From positions 744,001-808,000 of the forward strand of contig NZ_FUYY01000001.1 in NCBI RefSeq assembly GCF_900168045.1: a stretch of 64,000 bases of DNA. Reading direction: 5' to 3'. The first letter of the stretch is position 1. Each line of letters begins with the position of its first letter. Shown in pieces: positions 9,049 through 17,275 of the stretch. The translations under genes were made by a program, and so were the position numbers. The stretch is from Salegentibacter holothuriorum (GTDB lineage: Bacteria > Bacteroidota > Bacteroidia > Flavobacteriales > Flavobacteriaceae). A model generated the notes under the pieces. The model was not told where the DNA came from, did not search any database, and was given only the letters and a program-made list of their open reading frames with translations.

Positions 9049-10722
9049 TTAAAATTCATCGGTCACGCAGCCTTGTGAGGCCGAAGAAACCGTTCTTGCG
9101 TATTTGTAAAGCACACCCTTATTAAATTTTAAAGCGGGGGCTTTCCAGTTTTCTTTTCTTTTCTTTATTTCTTCTGCTGAAAGTGTTACTTCAATTTTAT
9201 TGCTTTCGGCGTTTATTGTAATCTCATCTCCATCCTCCAAAAATGCTAACAAACCACCTTCCTGCGCTTCCGGAGTGATATGGCCGACGACGAAACCATG
9301 AGTTCCACCAGAAAACCTTCCGTCTGTAATTAAGGCTACGTCTTTACCGAGTTTTGCTCCCATTATTGCAGAAGTAGGCTTCAACATTTCTGGCATTCCG
9401 GGACCTCCTTTAGGCCCTTCATACCTAATGACGACCACATCTCCTTTTTTCACTTTTCCTTCTGAAATCCCATCATTGGCTTCATATTCACTATTAAACA
9501 CTTTAGCCGTTCCTGTGAACTGCAAACCTTCTTTTCCGGTAATTTTCGCAACAGATCCGCCTTCAGCAAGATTTCCATAAAGAATTCTAATATGACCTGT
9601 TTTTTTGATTGGATTATCTAAAGGCCTAAATACGTCCTGACCTTCTTCCATATCTGGAACATCGGCAAGGTTTTCGGCTAATGTTTTTCCTGTTACCGTA
9701 AGGCAATCACCGTGAAGCATATCGTTTTTCAACATATATTTTAGAACTGCGGGAATTCCGCCAATTCTATGCACATCTTCCATCGCATATTTCCCACTTG
9801 GCTTTAAATCGGCCAAAAACGGGGTACTATCACATATTTTCTCAAAATCTGTTAAGCTAAAATCAACTTCGGCAGATTTTGCTATAGCCAAAAAGTGCAA
9901 TACGGCATTGGTGGAACCACCTAGAACCGTAAGCAGTCTAATGGCATTTTCAAGAGATTTGCGAGTTACAATATCTCTGGGCTTAATATCTTTTTCTATA
10001 AGCAAACGCACGGCTCTCCCGGCTTCTTCACTTTCTGTTTTCTTTTCTTCTCCTACCGCAGGATTAGAAGAATTATACGGCAAAGCCATTCCTAAAGCTT
10101 CTATAGCTGAAGCCATAGTGTTCGCAGTGTACATTCCACCACAAGCACCAGCACCCGGACAAGCTTTTTCTATAATACTATCGTACTCATCCTTATCTAT
10201 ATCCCCGGCAGTTTTTGCTCCCCAGGCTTCAAATGCTGAAACTACATCTAGTTTCTTGCCGTTATGGCATCCGGAAGCAATTGTACCTCCATAAACTAAA
10301 ATAGCCGGACGGTTAATTCGCAACATCGCCATTAGAGCGCCGGGCATATTTTTATCACATCCCACCACGGTAATCAACGCATCATAAGACATCGCGTGAA
10401 TCACCGTTTCCATAGAATCTGCTATTATATCTCGAGACGGCAGCGAATATCGCATTCCCGGGGTTCCCATAGAAATCCCATCACTAACGCCAATAGTATT
10501 AAAAATTAAACCGACAAGCTCATTCTCATTAGCTCCTTTTTTAACCAGTTTGGCTAAATCGTTAAGATGCATATTACATGGATTGCCTTCATAACCCGTA
10601 CTGGCAATTCCCACAAACGGCTTTTTAAAATCTTCTTTGGTTAGACCTATAGCGTGCAACATGGCTTGTGATGCCGGTTGCGAATCACTTTGTGTTAATA
10701 TTTTGCTATATTTATTGTACAT
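9049..10722 (-). CDS. ilvD: Dihydroxy-acid dehydratase
   Basis: Iron-sulfur enzyme dehydrating dihydroxy-isovalerate and dihydroxy-methylvalerate to the 2-oxo acids, a shared late step of valine and isoleucine synthesis. At 557 residues it is standard length. Cluster cysteines are visible in [12 protein letters not shown] (about residue 115-126) and [16 protein letters not shown] (about 187-202). It is the first structural gene of the ilv operon. About 270 nt of transcribed leader separates it from the predicted mini-ORF, and the start ATG at 10722 is the first conserved one ([10 protein letters not shown]). Confidence 0.96.
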   Translation of the reverse strand: MYNKYSKILTQSDSQPASQAMLHAIGLTKEDFKKPFVGIASTGYEGNPCNMHLNDLAKLVKKGANENELVGLIFNTIGVSDGISMGTPGMRYSLPSRDIIADSMETVIHAMSYDALITVVGCDKNMPGALMAMLRINRPAILVYGGTIASGCHNGKKLDVVSAFEAWGAKTAGDIDKDEYDSIIEKACPGAGACGGMYTANTMASAIEALGMALPYNSSNPAVGEEKKTESEEAGRAVRLLIEKDIKPRDIVTRKSLENAIRLLTVLGGSTNAVLHFLAIAKSAEVDFSLTDFEKICDSTPFLADLKPSGKYAMEDVHRIGGIPAVLKYMLKNDMLHGDCLTVTGKTLAENLADVPDMEEGQDVFRPLDNPIKKTGHIRILYGNLAEGGSVAKITGKEGLQFTGTAKVFNSEYEANDGISEGKVKKGDVVVIRYEGPKGGPGMPEMLKPTSAIMGAKLGKDVALITDGRFSGGTHGFVVGHITPEAQEGGLLAFLEDGDEITINAESNKIEVTLSAEEIKKRKENWKAPALKFNKGVLYKYARTVSSASQGCVTDEF

Positions 10723-10924
10723 ATATTAAGCTATATCTTATTTATAAAATTAAAAGTACTTCCCTCTTTCGTTTATAGTGATGTATTCACGACTTCAAAC
10801 CTATTTCCGTGAACAAACAAAAACATTTAACAAACTGTTTATCATGTATTTACGCTTTATTTTATTACGATTGCTGAATTAATATTTTTTCTCATAATTT
10901 TCTATTTACTCAAGATTAGTCCCC

Positions 10925-10960
10925 AAAAAAAAAAAAAAACCATCCGGGAAGGATGGTTTT
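10925..10960 (-). terminator. Rho-independent hairpin in the ilv leader (predicted attenuator)
   Basis: On the minus strand: AAAAACCATCC, loop TTCCC, GGATGGTTTTT, running into 14 T residues in total. It lies after the Ile-rich mini-ORF and before ilvD. The six bases CCGGAT inside its 3' arm are the exact complement of ATCCGG at the mini-ORF stop (10984-10989), giving a mutually exclusive antiterminator pairing. An alternative reading is that it simply ends the upstream GNAT-nitrilase transcript, 136 nt after that stop. Confidence 0.85.
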
Positions 10961-10988
10961 TGCTTTTATAATGCACATCAATACCGGA

Positions 10989-11057
10989 TCAGGTTTTCAC
11001 TTGGAAAATGATCTCGACAATAATTGACGTATTAATATTATTATTTATTCTCTGCAT
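10989..11057 (-). CDS. Predicted ilv operon leader peptide, 22 residues, Ile/Val-rich
   Basis: A 22-codon frame from ATG at 11057 to TGA at 10989-10991. It opens MQRINNN and contains six isoleucines (residues 4, 8, 12, 13, 16, 17), two valines (14 and 20) and two threonines, with the dense run SIIVEII at 11-17. This is the composition expected of a peptide that senses charged Ile-tRNA and Val-tRNA, and it lies directly before a rho-independent hairpin and the ilvDBNCA operon. The TGA overlaps the ATCCGG sequence that can pair with the terminator 3' arm, so a ribosome at the stop would mask it. There are no leucine codons. Confidence 0.75.
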   Translation of the reverse strand: MQRINNNINTSIIVEIIFQVKT

Positions 11058-11061
11058 GATT

Positions 11062-11092
11062 CAAAAGTAATCTTTTTTTAAACTAAACCAAA
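11062..11092 (-). promoter_or_regulatory. Bacteroidetes-type promoter of the ilv operon
   Basis: On the minus strand a TTTG (11089-11092) is followed after exactly 19 nt by TACTTTTG (11062-11069), a full match to the TTTG-N17-23-TAnnTTTG consensus of the Bacteroidota primary sigma factor. Only four bases separate the -7 box from the leader-peptide ATG, so transcription would begin at or beside that ATG. The promoter overlaps the last few bases before the stop of the upstream nitrilase gene. Confidence 0.7.
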
Positions 11093-11095
11093 TTT

Positions 11096-12682
11096 TTACT
11101 TTTTCTTTTTTAAAGAATATAAATCCTTTCGGCGGTCTTTCATATTTCTTACACTCCCAAAAGCATGTAGCTCTTTTAATAAATCCAGATCTACATCAAC
11201 CAATAATGTGCTTTCTGTATTAGGCGTAGCTTCGGCCTTAATTCCGTTTACAGGAAATGCGAAATCTGATGGTGTTAACACCGCGCTTTGGGCATATTGG
11301 ATATCCATATTATTTACTTTGGGTAAATTCCCTACAGATCCTGCAATGGCAACATAACATTCGTTCTCTACCGCTCTGGCCTGGGCGCATATTTTCACAC
11401 GTGAATAACCATTTTGTGTATCGGTCATAAACGGTACAAATAAAATATTCATGCCTTCTTCAGCTAAAATTCTTCCTACTTCCGGAAATTCAATATCATA
11501 ACAAATTAACACGCCAATTTTTCCACAGTCTGTATCAAAGGTTTGGAGTTTACTACCGCCCTTCATTCCCCAGGCCGATTCTTCAGCCGGAGTAATATGT
11601 AATTTTTCGTAACGTTCGTAACTTCCATCTCTTCGGCATAAAAAGCCTACATTATACATATGCTCGCCAATAACCATAGGCATGCTACCGGTAATAATAT
11701 TTATATTATAATTTACCGCAAATTCCTGAAAAGTTTCCAACAAACGTTCGGTATAAGTTGAAAGACCACGAATAGCTTCAGGCTCTGTTAATTCGTTGAA
11801 TTCGGCCATAAGTGGCGCGTTGAACAATTCAGGAAAAAGTATAAAATCACTCTGGTAATCACTTACCGCATCTACAAAGAACTCAATTTGTGAAACCAGC
11901 GCATCATAATCCTTAAAAAGTCGCATTTGCCATTGTACCAAACCAAGCCGAACCACGGTTTTGGGTGTATCTATCAATTTGGTGGTTTTGGTGTAGTAAA
12001 TATTATTCCACTCCATTAACACCGCATATTCCTTACTTTCTGCATCGCCCGGCAAATAGCCTTTTATCACTTTCTTTACGTGAAAATCGTTGGAAAGTTG
12101 AAAAGACAACACAGGATCGTGGATTTCCTGTAATTTTACTTTTTCAATATATTTCTTAGGAGTAAGCTCTTCTGAATAAGCCCCATAGTTTGGTATTCTA
12201 CCACCAAAGGCTATAGACTTTAGGTTAAGCTGCTCACAAAGTTCTTTTCGGGCTTCATATAAACGTCTTCCCAGGCGCATTCCGCGGTAATCGGGATGAA
12301 TAAAAACATCTATCCCGTATAAAACATCGCCATTATTAGTATGGGTAGAAAAGTTTTCTCCACCAATTATTTCATCATAAGTATGATCTTCATCAAACTT
12401 TTTAGAATCGATAATGATGGAAAGCGCGCAACCTGCAATTTTATTATCTATAATTATACAAAACTGCCCTTCGGGAAATTTATTGACCAGATTTCTAATT
12501 TCATCTTTACTCCAGTATTCCTCTGGCATTTTCTGGTAGCTTTTTATCATAGAAACCTTAAGTTCCTGATAATCTTTAAGCTTTAAATTTCGAAGTTCTA
12601 TTTTGGGAGTTTCGTTCACGACATTATTTATTTCCGCGAAGATACTGTAGAAAATGTTGGTTTGAAAGTCCCTAATATTCAA
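11096..12682 (-). CDS. GNAT acetyltransferase / carbon-nitrogen hydrolase (nitrilase superfamily) fusion
   Basis: A 528-residue cytoplasmic protein. Residues about 25-230 are a GNAT domain with the acetyl-CoA signature IHPDYRGMRLGRRLYEA. Residues about 245-525 are a nitrilase-superfamily hydrolase with the Glu-Lys-Cys triad visible in FPELFNAP, EKLHITPAEE and LICYDIEFPE. This two-domain architecture is a known conserved family, but its substrate is not established, so I give no reaction beyond acyl transfer plus C-N bond hydrolysis or amidation. It is transcribed alone. Its stop overlaps the ilv promoter region. Confidence 0.9.
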   Translation of the reverse strand: MNIRDFQTNIFYSIFAEINNVVNETPKIELRNLKLKDYQELKVSMIKSYQKMPEEYWSKDEIRNLVNKFPEGQFCIIIDNKIAGCALSIIIDSKKFDEDHTYDEIIGGENFSTHTNNGDVLYGIDVFIHPDYRGMRLGRRLYEARKELCEQLNLKSIAFGGRIPNYGAYSEELTPKKYIEKVKLQEIHDPVLSFQLSNDFHVKKVIKGYLPGDAESKEYAVLMEWNNIYYTKTTKLIDTPKTVVRLGLVQWQMRLFKDYDALVSQIEFFVDAVSDYQSDFILFPELFNAPLMAEFNELTEPEAIRGLSTYTERLLETFQEFAVNYNINIITGSMPMVIGEHMYNVGFLCRRDGSYERYEKLHITPAEESAWGMKGGSKLQTFDTDCGKIGVLICYDIEFPEVGRILAEEGMNILFVPFMTDTQNGYSRVKICAQARAVENECYVAIAGSVGNLPKVNNMDIQYAQSAVLTPSDFAFPVNGIKAEATPNTESTLLVDVDLDLLKELHAFGSVRNMKDRRKDLYSLKKKK

Positions 12683-13222
12683 AGAGAAATTTAATGAAAT
12701 CTAACTGCAGCTAAAATAGCTCTTATTTTGTTAACTTTTAGTCACGCAAATGTTTTATTAGACCTGCCCTTCATTTCTTTTGCTCGTCCAAAAGAAACGA
12801 AGCAAAGAAAAAGACGCCTTTTCCAAGGATTTTTTTGGCAAAAGGCCAAAAACCGTGACCAAAATCCCGTGAATAACCGATTGAAAAAATCGCTCATCCT
12901 GAATCTCGGGGTTTTGTCCACATATTCTGCGAAAAAGGATAAAAAAATAATTGAATTTATAAGCCGATTTTTCTATTCGTCCCCTGAATTTATTTCAGAG
13001 CCTGCTCCTAAATTTATTCGGAGGTCTAAGTAGAGCGTTACTAGTTTTAATGTTAGATTCCCGAAGGAAATTCGGGATAAAGTCTGAAACGATCCCTAAG
13101 CGTCGGGACAGCATGACGTTCTATGATAAGGTCAGAATTATTAGAAACAGATTCAAATAATCTTAGTTCTGTTTAAAATTTTCAAAACTCCCCCTTTGGG
13201 GGCTGGGGGGCTAGGAGGCTTT
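12683..13222. repeat. Gene-free gap of 540 bp made of dispersed repeat sequence
   Basis: From about 12760 to 12890 the plus strand reads as a pseudo-coding segment (PFISFARPKETKQRKRR in one frame), a pattern I recognise as a recurrent non-genic element in flavobacterial genomes. At 12996-13034 is a GAGCCTGCTCC...GGTCTAAGT block that recurs at 63052-63085. At 13051-13110 is a degenerate family A element ending AGCATGACGTT. At 13187-13220, just after the regulator stop, is a CCCCCTTTGGGGG palindrome, related to elements at 17749 and 59755; on the minus strand it could help terminate the signalling operon. Confidence 0.55.
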
Positions 13223-13855
13223 TTACAACAACAAAATCCTGTGTTTAATTGCATAAAGCACCAAACCGGTTCGACTTCTTACGTTTAGTTTCTGAAACAA
13301 ACTTTCTCGATACCCGTCAATAGTTTTTGGACTAAGGTTCATTTCGTTGGCCACTTCTTTATAGGTCATTTCGGAACAGGCCAGTTCAAGAAATTCCAGC
13401 TCACGTTTTGTAAGATTAGTGAGTTTATTCTCTTTATCCTTATTTTTAATGGCTTCAGAAACCGCATCGCTATAGAAAAAGCCTTCCTTTACCACTTCAT
13501 CAAGAGCAAACTTAAACTCATCTGGATCTATATCTTTTAATAGATAACCGCGACAACCTAATTTCACCATAAAAGTCACGGTTTCCTCATCGTCTTCCAT
13601 AGTAAGCGCCAAAACTTTTTGGTCAGGATAATTTTCTTTGAGCCAGGTCATCGTTTCAGGGCCATCCATGATAGGCATCCTGATATCCAATAACACCAAG
13701 TCGGGTTTAGGCTGGTTGGCTTTAAAATGCGTCACCAGTTCCTGCCCGTTTTTATGAATGCTATTAACCTCGTAATTCTCAAAAGAATTCACCAGGTTTT
13801 TTAAAGATTGTGAAAATAAAGTGTGATCGTCTACAATTGCTACGGTATTACTCAT
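13223..13855 (-). CDS. NarL/FixJ-family response regulator
   Basis: A 210-residue two-domain regulator. The receiver domain (about 1-125) has the acidic pair D9-D10, the phospho-acceptor D57 in LVLLDIRMPIMDG, a threonine in LALTMEDDE and the lysine in GYLLKDID. The LuxR-type helix-turn-helix (about 145-205) contains LTKRELEFLELACS and NLSPKTIDGYRESLFQKLNVRSR. Its start overlaps the end of the adjacent histidine kinase by 8 bp, so they form a cognate pair. Its target genes are not visible here. Phosphorylation by the kinase is expected to promote dimerisation and DNA binding. Confidence 0.95.
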   Translation of the reverse strand: MSNTVAIVDDHTLFSQSLKNLVNSFENYEVNSIHKNGQELVTHFKANQPKPDLVLLDIRMPIMDGPETMTWLKENYPDQKVLALTMEDDEETVTFMVKLGCRGYLLKDIDPDEFKFALDEVVKEGFFYSDAVSEAIKNKDKENKLTNLTKRELEFLELACSEMTYKEVANEMNLSPKTIDGYRESLFQKLNVRSRTGLVLYAIKHRILLL

Positions 13856-14636
13856 CTTGTTGCCCCATTAAAGAATAACGTAAATATAAGGAAGTTCCCG
13901 CGCCTATAGAAGTTTCCAGCTTAAACTTTGCCTGTATCAGCGCTGCCCTGCTTTCCATATTGAACAATCCTGAATTCTTCTTTACCGCTTCCATATCAAA
14001 CCCCTGCCCGTTATCTTTTGCAGTAATAATAATTTCTTCGGAAGTAAAAGCAATACGAACATCTAATGCTGAAGCCTTTGCATGTTTTATCACATTAGAA
14101 AAGAATTCCTGAAGTATCCTGAATAAAATTATACTGTGCTGCTGCGGAATTTCCTGTTTTTCTCCGGTTACTTTCAATTCAGTTTTAATAACGCCCATAC
14201 GCTGAAACCTTGCCAGTTCATTTTCTACAGAAATCACCAAACCGGCATAACCAATCACCTGGTTGTTTAAGGACTTTGAGAGCGAACGCACTTCCTGAAG
14301 TGAATTCGCCACGGTTTCTTTAATTTCTAAAACTGAAGTTTTATCGGTTTCTGAAATATTTTTAGAGAAAATATTAAGCTGCATGTTAGCGACCGAAAGT
14401 AACTGACCAATATTATCGTGCAATTCCCAGCCTACATTTTTTAAAGTTTGTTCCTGCATTTCTAAACGCGATTGGGAAATCTCCCGCTCAAACCGCTGTT
14501 TAGCCTCAAATTGCTCTTGCAGCATCTTGTTTTTTCGTCGTTGGTACACCACAAAAAAAACAATCACAAAAGCCGTTAGCAGTAGAATAACTACCACAAA
14601 ATAGATAATGAGTAAAATTTCGTCTTTAGAAAGCAT
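13848..14636 (-). CDS. Sensor histidine kinase, HisKA_3 (NarX/DesK-like) type
   Basis: A 262-residue kinase with a single N-terminal membrane segment (about 7-30), then a coiled-coil linker and the dimerisation/phospho-acceptor motif WELHDNIGQLL with His at about 73. The ATPase domain has the N-box LQEFFSNVIKHAKAS, the G1 motif DNGQGFDME and a degenerate G2 (GAGTSLYLR). It has almost no extracytoplasmic sensor domain. The overlapping upstream gene encodes a 7-TM protein, which may serve as the sensing partner. It overlaps that gene by 11 bp and the regulator by 8 bp. Confidence 0.93.
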   Translation of the reverse strand: MLSKDEILLIIYFVVVILLLTAFVIVFFVVYQRRKNKMLQEQFEAKQRFEREISQSRLEMQEQTLKNVGWELHDNIGQLLSVANMQLNIFSKNISETDKTSVLEIKETVANSLQEVRSLSKSLNNQVIGYAGLVISVENELARFQRMGVIKTELKVTGEKQEIPQQHSIILFRILQEFFSNVIKHAKASALDVRIAFTSEEIIITAKDNGQGFDMEAVKKNSGLFNMESRAALIQAKFKLETSIGAGTSLYLRYSLMGQQDE

Positions 14637-15342
14637 TTGTTATATTCTTAGAAGTTCGTTTTCTTCTGTTCGCGAGCCATAAAAAGGCAATACTGTAGGA
14701 GCTGTACATAAATATATTCATACCTATTAGCACCCAGGAACTCAATTCAACAAACTCAGGACTTTTAGAAGTAAAATATTTAAAGTAAATAAAAATAGGT
14801 GCAGTAGTTAAAAAAAACAGAAGAGCAGGAAAGGAGATATAAAAACTGATTTCCCTTTTAATATTTAGAATTTTAGAACTCAATAAAATTTCAAAATAAT
14901 AATAGAATATTACTCCTAATAGAAAAAAACTTCCCAATAGATAAGTAACCACTGAATGACTCTTAAGCAAAACATCTGAAAATATTAAATTAGTAATACA
15001 AATTATCACATATAACAATAAAGCTTTATCAATAAATTTTCTTGTTTTATTATTTGAAATATTCCATTTAAAATAATGTATATAGACAACAAAACTGATA
15101 ATCTGGTAAGGATTATACAACCAAAAGTTTTTATACCAAAAGGTTTGTTTTAGAAAATGTAATTCTTCATTCCAATAAATTGCAGCTGGAAATAACCCAA
15201 TACTTTCAACGAAAAAGGTAAATAATAAAAAATATGAAAAAAACCCAACTGTTTGAATCGTTGGGTTCTTTTTATAATAATACAAACCGCATATTGCTGC
15301 AAGCCCTTCAAGTAAAATTACGAGAAATCTAAGATCTTGCAT
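14626..15342 (-). CDS. Uncharacterised seven-transmembrane protein of a signalling cassette
   Basis: A 238-residue membrane protein with about seven hydrophobic segments (roughly 5-22, 30-55, 75-92, 105-122, 130-152, 160-185, 198-225) and a basic C-terminal tail (NRRKRTSKN). I recognise no catalytic motif. It overlaps the histidine kinase gene by 11 bp and shares its first base with the last base of the 128-residue gene upstream, so all four genes are co-translated. A membrane sensor or accessory role for the kinase is inferred from position only. Confidence 0.75.
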   Translation of the reverse strand: MQDLRFLVILLEGLAAICGLYYYKKNPTIQTVGFFSYFLLFTFFVESIGLFPAAIYWNEELHFLKQTFWYKNFWLYNPYQIISFVVYIHYFKWNISNNKTRKFIDKALLLYVIICITNLIFSDVLLKSHSVVTYLLGSFFLLGVIFYYYFEILLSSKILNIKREISFYISFPALLFFLTTAPIFIYFKYFTSKSPEFVELSSWVLIGMNIFMYSSYSIAFLWLANRRKRTSKNITNAF

Positions 15343-15728
15343 TAATAATTAGTTGGAGGCCAGCCGGTTCCAATTGTATTGTACGGCTCAATTTCATAAT
15401 TATTAGGATCAGAATCTTCATTATCACTTTCCGTTTCACCCTTAGCTTCCTTGGTAGGTGAGAGAAACATGGTGGTATAACTTTTTTTCTCCTTAGTTTT
15501 AGGATAAGCCCCTAAATAAAACCGAATCCCTGGTTTTTCCACACCCTGTTCTTTAGATTTCTCCTTAACATAATCCAGGTATTCCTGTAATTCGTCCACA
15601 CTATACCAGAATTCGCGGGTATCTTCATAACCCTCGGCTTCCCTAATATCTTCTCCACGGGTCTTCACCCATTCGTCCTGTTCCTTACGCGCTGCGTCGA
15701 CGCTAATGCATTTTTTTGGTTTTTTCAT
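15342..15728 (-). CDS. Uncharacterised 128-residue soluble protein, first gene of the signalling cassette
   Basis: No signal peptide or membrane segment. The protein begins MKKPKKCISVDAARKEQDEW, has a central predicted-helical part (YSVDELQEYLDYVKEKSK), a hydrophobic strand-like patch IRFYLGAYPK and TTMFLSPTK, then a strongly acidic tail (TESDNEDSD) and a Pro-rich end TGWPPTNY. I do not know a function for this family. It is the promoter-proximal gene of a four-gene operon with a 7-TM protein, a histidine kinase and a NarL-type regulator. Upstream lies the 2.1-kb repeat region. Confidence 0.7.
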   Translation of the reverse strand: MKKPKKCISVDAARKEQDEWVKTRGEDIREAEGYEDTREFWYSVDELQEYLDYVKEKSKEQGVEKPGIRFYLGAYPKTKEKKSYTTMFLSPTKEAKGETESDNEDSDPNNYEIEPYNTIGTGWPPTNY

Positions 15729-16170
15729 CGAAATTGGTTGGTTAAATAAGCTTAATTTTTTGTTAAGGTAAATTTAGGGGAAATTTTTATTATGGCAAAT
15801 CTTTGGTTGTCAGTTGTTTTTTCGGTTTTGGGTTGTCAGTTTTTGGTGGTTAAGGGGTTTGCTTTTGGCAGTCTGTAGTCTAGTGTTTAGTGTTCGAAGT
15901 TTAAGGTTTGTTTTTTCGCCACGAATACACGAATATTTTCTTTTTCGTCATTGAGGAGGCGATAGCCGACGTGGCAATCTGTTCTGGATGAGTTCTCGGT
16001 TGTTGGTTCTCAGTTGTGAGTTTTCGGTTGTCGATTAATCCAGTTAAAGGTTTGGTATTAATTGTCTGGTATTTATTGTTTGAGGTATGTTGTTTTTCGC
16101 CACGAATACACTAAAATTTTTGTTTCGTCATTGCGAGGAAGCGGTAGCTGACGTGGCAATCTGTTCTCGA
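15729..16170. repeat. GT-rich repeat zone with a 181-bp direct repeat
   Basis: The phrase TTTTTCGCCACGAATACAC occurs at about 15912 and again at about 16093, followed in each case by a TCATTG..GAGG..GCG.TAGC.GACGTGGCAATC block (15948-15985 and 16128-16166). Between them the plus strand is a degenerate low-complexity series of words such as GTTCTCGGTTGT and GGTTTTCAGTT. The same words appear inside pabB at about 60712-60785. No coding potential is credible. Confidence 0.7.
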
Positions 16171-16494
16171 TGAATTTTCGGTTTTCAGTTCTCGGTTTTC
16201 TGTTGCTGTATGTTTCGGGTTTGCGTTTGGCATTAGTCAGTTTATAGTTCGAGGTTTATTGTTTGTTGTTGAAGATTTACAGAATTTAAATCTACTCTCT
16301 TGTTTCTTGCTTTCTTCCCCTCATCACTATTCACTAATCACTTTTCAACTTTTAAACTTAAAGCACTTCTCGATACTTTCCGACTCCCGTCGGATCACTC
16401 GAAGTGACGGGGAACTCCAAACAAAAGATCGCCACACTCGTTCCTCATTCGCGATGACGGAAAGAAAAAGCACCGTCATTGGAGGAAGCGTTAG
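16148..16494. repeat. First copy of a ~350-bp tandem direct repeat
   Basis: Starts at CTGACGTGGCAATCTGTTC and runs to the next occurrence of that phrase at 16495, a period of 347 bp. It contains a GT-rich part, then TTTACAGAATTTAAATCTAC, a palindromic TTCTCGAT...TCGAAGTGACGG hairpin and GATCGCCACACTCGTTCC. It is very similar to 16495-16844, with scattered substitutions and small indels, so the duplication is fairly recent but not brand new. Confidence 0.8.
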
Positions 16495-16844
16495 CTGACG
16501 TGGCAATCTGTTCTAAATGAGTTCTCGGTTGTGGGTTATGAGTTTTCGGTTACTGTATGTTTCGGGTTTGCGTTTGGCATTAGTCAGTTTATAGTTCGGG
16601 GTTTATTGTTTATTGTTGAAGATTTACAGAATTTAAATCTACTCTCTTGTTTCTTGCTTTTTCTTCCCCTCATCACTATTCACTAATCACTTTTCAATTT
16701 TTAAACATAAAGCACTTCTCGATACTTTCCGACTCCCGTCGGATCACTCGAAGTGACGGGGAACTCCAAACAAAAGATCGCCACACTCGTTCCTCATTCG
16801 CGATGACGGAAAGAGAAAGCAGCGTCATTGCGAGGAAGCGTTAG
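16495..16844. repeat. Second copy of the ~350-bp tandem direct repeat
   Basis: A 350-bp unit matching 16148-16494 almost throughout. A partial third copy begins at 16845 with the same CTGACGTGGCAATCTGTTC and stops after about 20 bases. Short frames (for example 16259-16498 and 16647-16844) read through both copies but encode only translated repeat. The units end in the GTCATTGCGAGGAAGCG type of REP-like sequence. Confidence 0.8.
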
Positions 16845-16932
16845 CTGACGTGGCAATCTGTTCTTGGTGAGTTGTCTATTTGGTGTTCAAGGCTTAATTC
16901 AACCTAGATGCTGAAATCAGCATGACGTTTTT

Positions 16933-17181
16933 GAAGAAAGGGGATTTTTCCCCTTGTGACGAGCGTACTTATCTTCTACATTTGACATAGTCATTTTAGT
17001 TAGCTAAAGTGTTTTGGGGCAAAAAAGTGTCGTCAACGGTGAGTAGTCTGATTGGTAGGGTAATCAGGTTTCTCGTAAACCAAGACGGCACTTTTTTATT
17101 AGTGAGCATTGATATTCATAAGGCCTTTGGCCGTAATGAATATCTTAGAGCGAAATAATCCCGATTTCACATCGGGATCTA
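16933..17181 (+). ncRNA. Structured RNA candidate, copy 1
   Basis: Elements in order: GGGGA/TCCCC hairpin (16940-16953); CATTTTAG-TTAG-CTAAAGTG hairpin (16992-17011); a long outer stem AAAAAAGTGTCGTC (17021-17034) with GACGGCACTTTTTT (17084-17097) enclosing a CTGATT / AATCAG hairpin (17048-17067) and a GGTTT / AAACC hairpin (17067-17081); then GATATTCAT / ATGAATATC around GGCC-TTT-GGCC; and ATCCCGAT / ATCGGGAT. The only non-Watson-Crick pairs in the main stems are T-G on the plus strand, which are wobble pairs in a plus-strand RNA but A-C mismatches on the minus strand. A second copy lies 346 bp downstream. I do not recognise the family; a palindromic mobile repeat is the main alternative. 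Confidence 0.55.
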
Positions 17182-17275
17182 AACCATCTGAATCAAATCT
17201 CATTTTGCATCAATCTCAAAACATACATAAAATTTCATTCATAGATATTTCATCTTAATTTATCGAAATCAATTC

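Noticed and set aside
10925-10960. Hairpin as only the terminator of the GNAT-nitrilase gene
   Set aside because: Possible, but a dedicated promoter and an Ile-rich mini-ORF lie between that gene and the hairpin, which favours an attenuator.
12728-13033. Open frame of 101 codons on the plus strand
   Set aside because: Recurrent non-genic repeat; composition and the shared block at 63051 indicate an intergenic element rather than a gene.
16259-16844. Two open frames (16259-16498 and 16647-16844) with nearly identical products
   Set aside because: Their similarity comes from the 350-bp tandem repeat; the translated words are repeat sequence, with no start context or homologous family.
16981-17011. 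TTGACA-like -35 and promoter for RNA copy 1
   Set aside because: The TTTG is present in both copies, but the sequence 20 nt downstream (TAAAGTGT / TAAAATGT) matches TAnnTTTG poorly, so I do not call a promoter.
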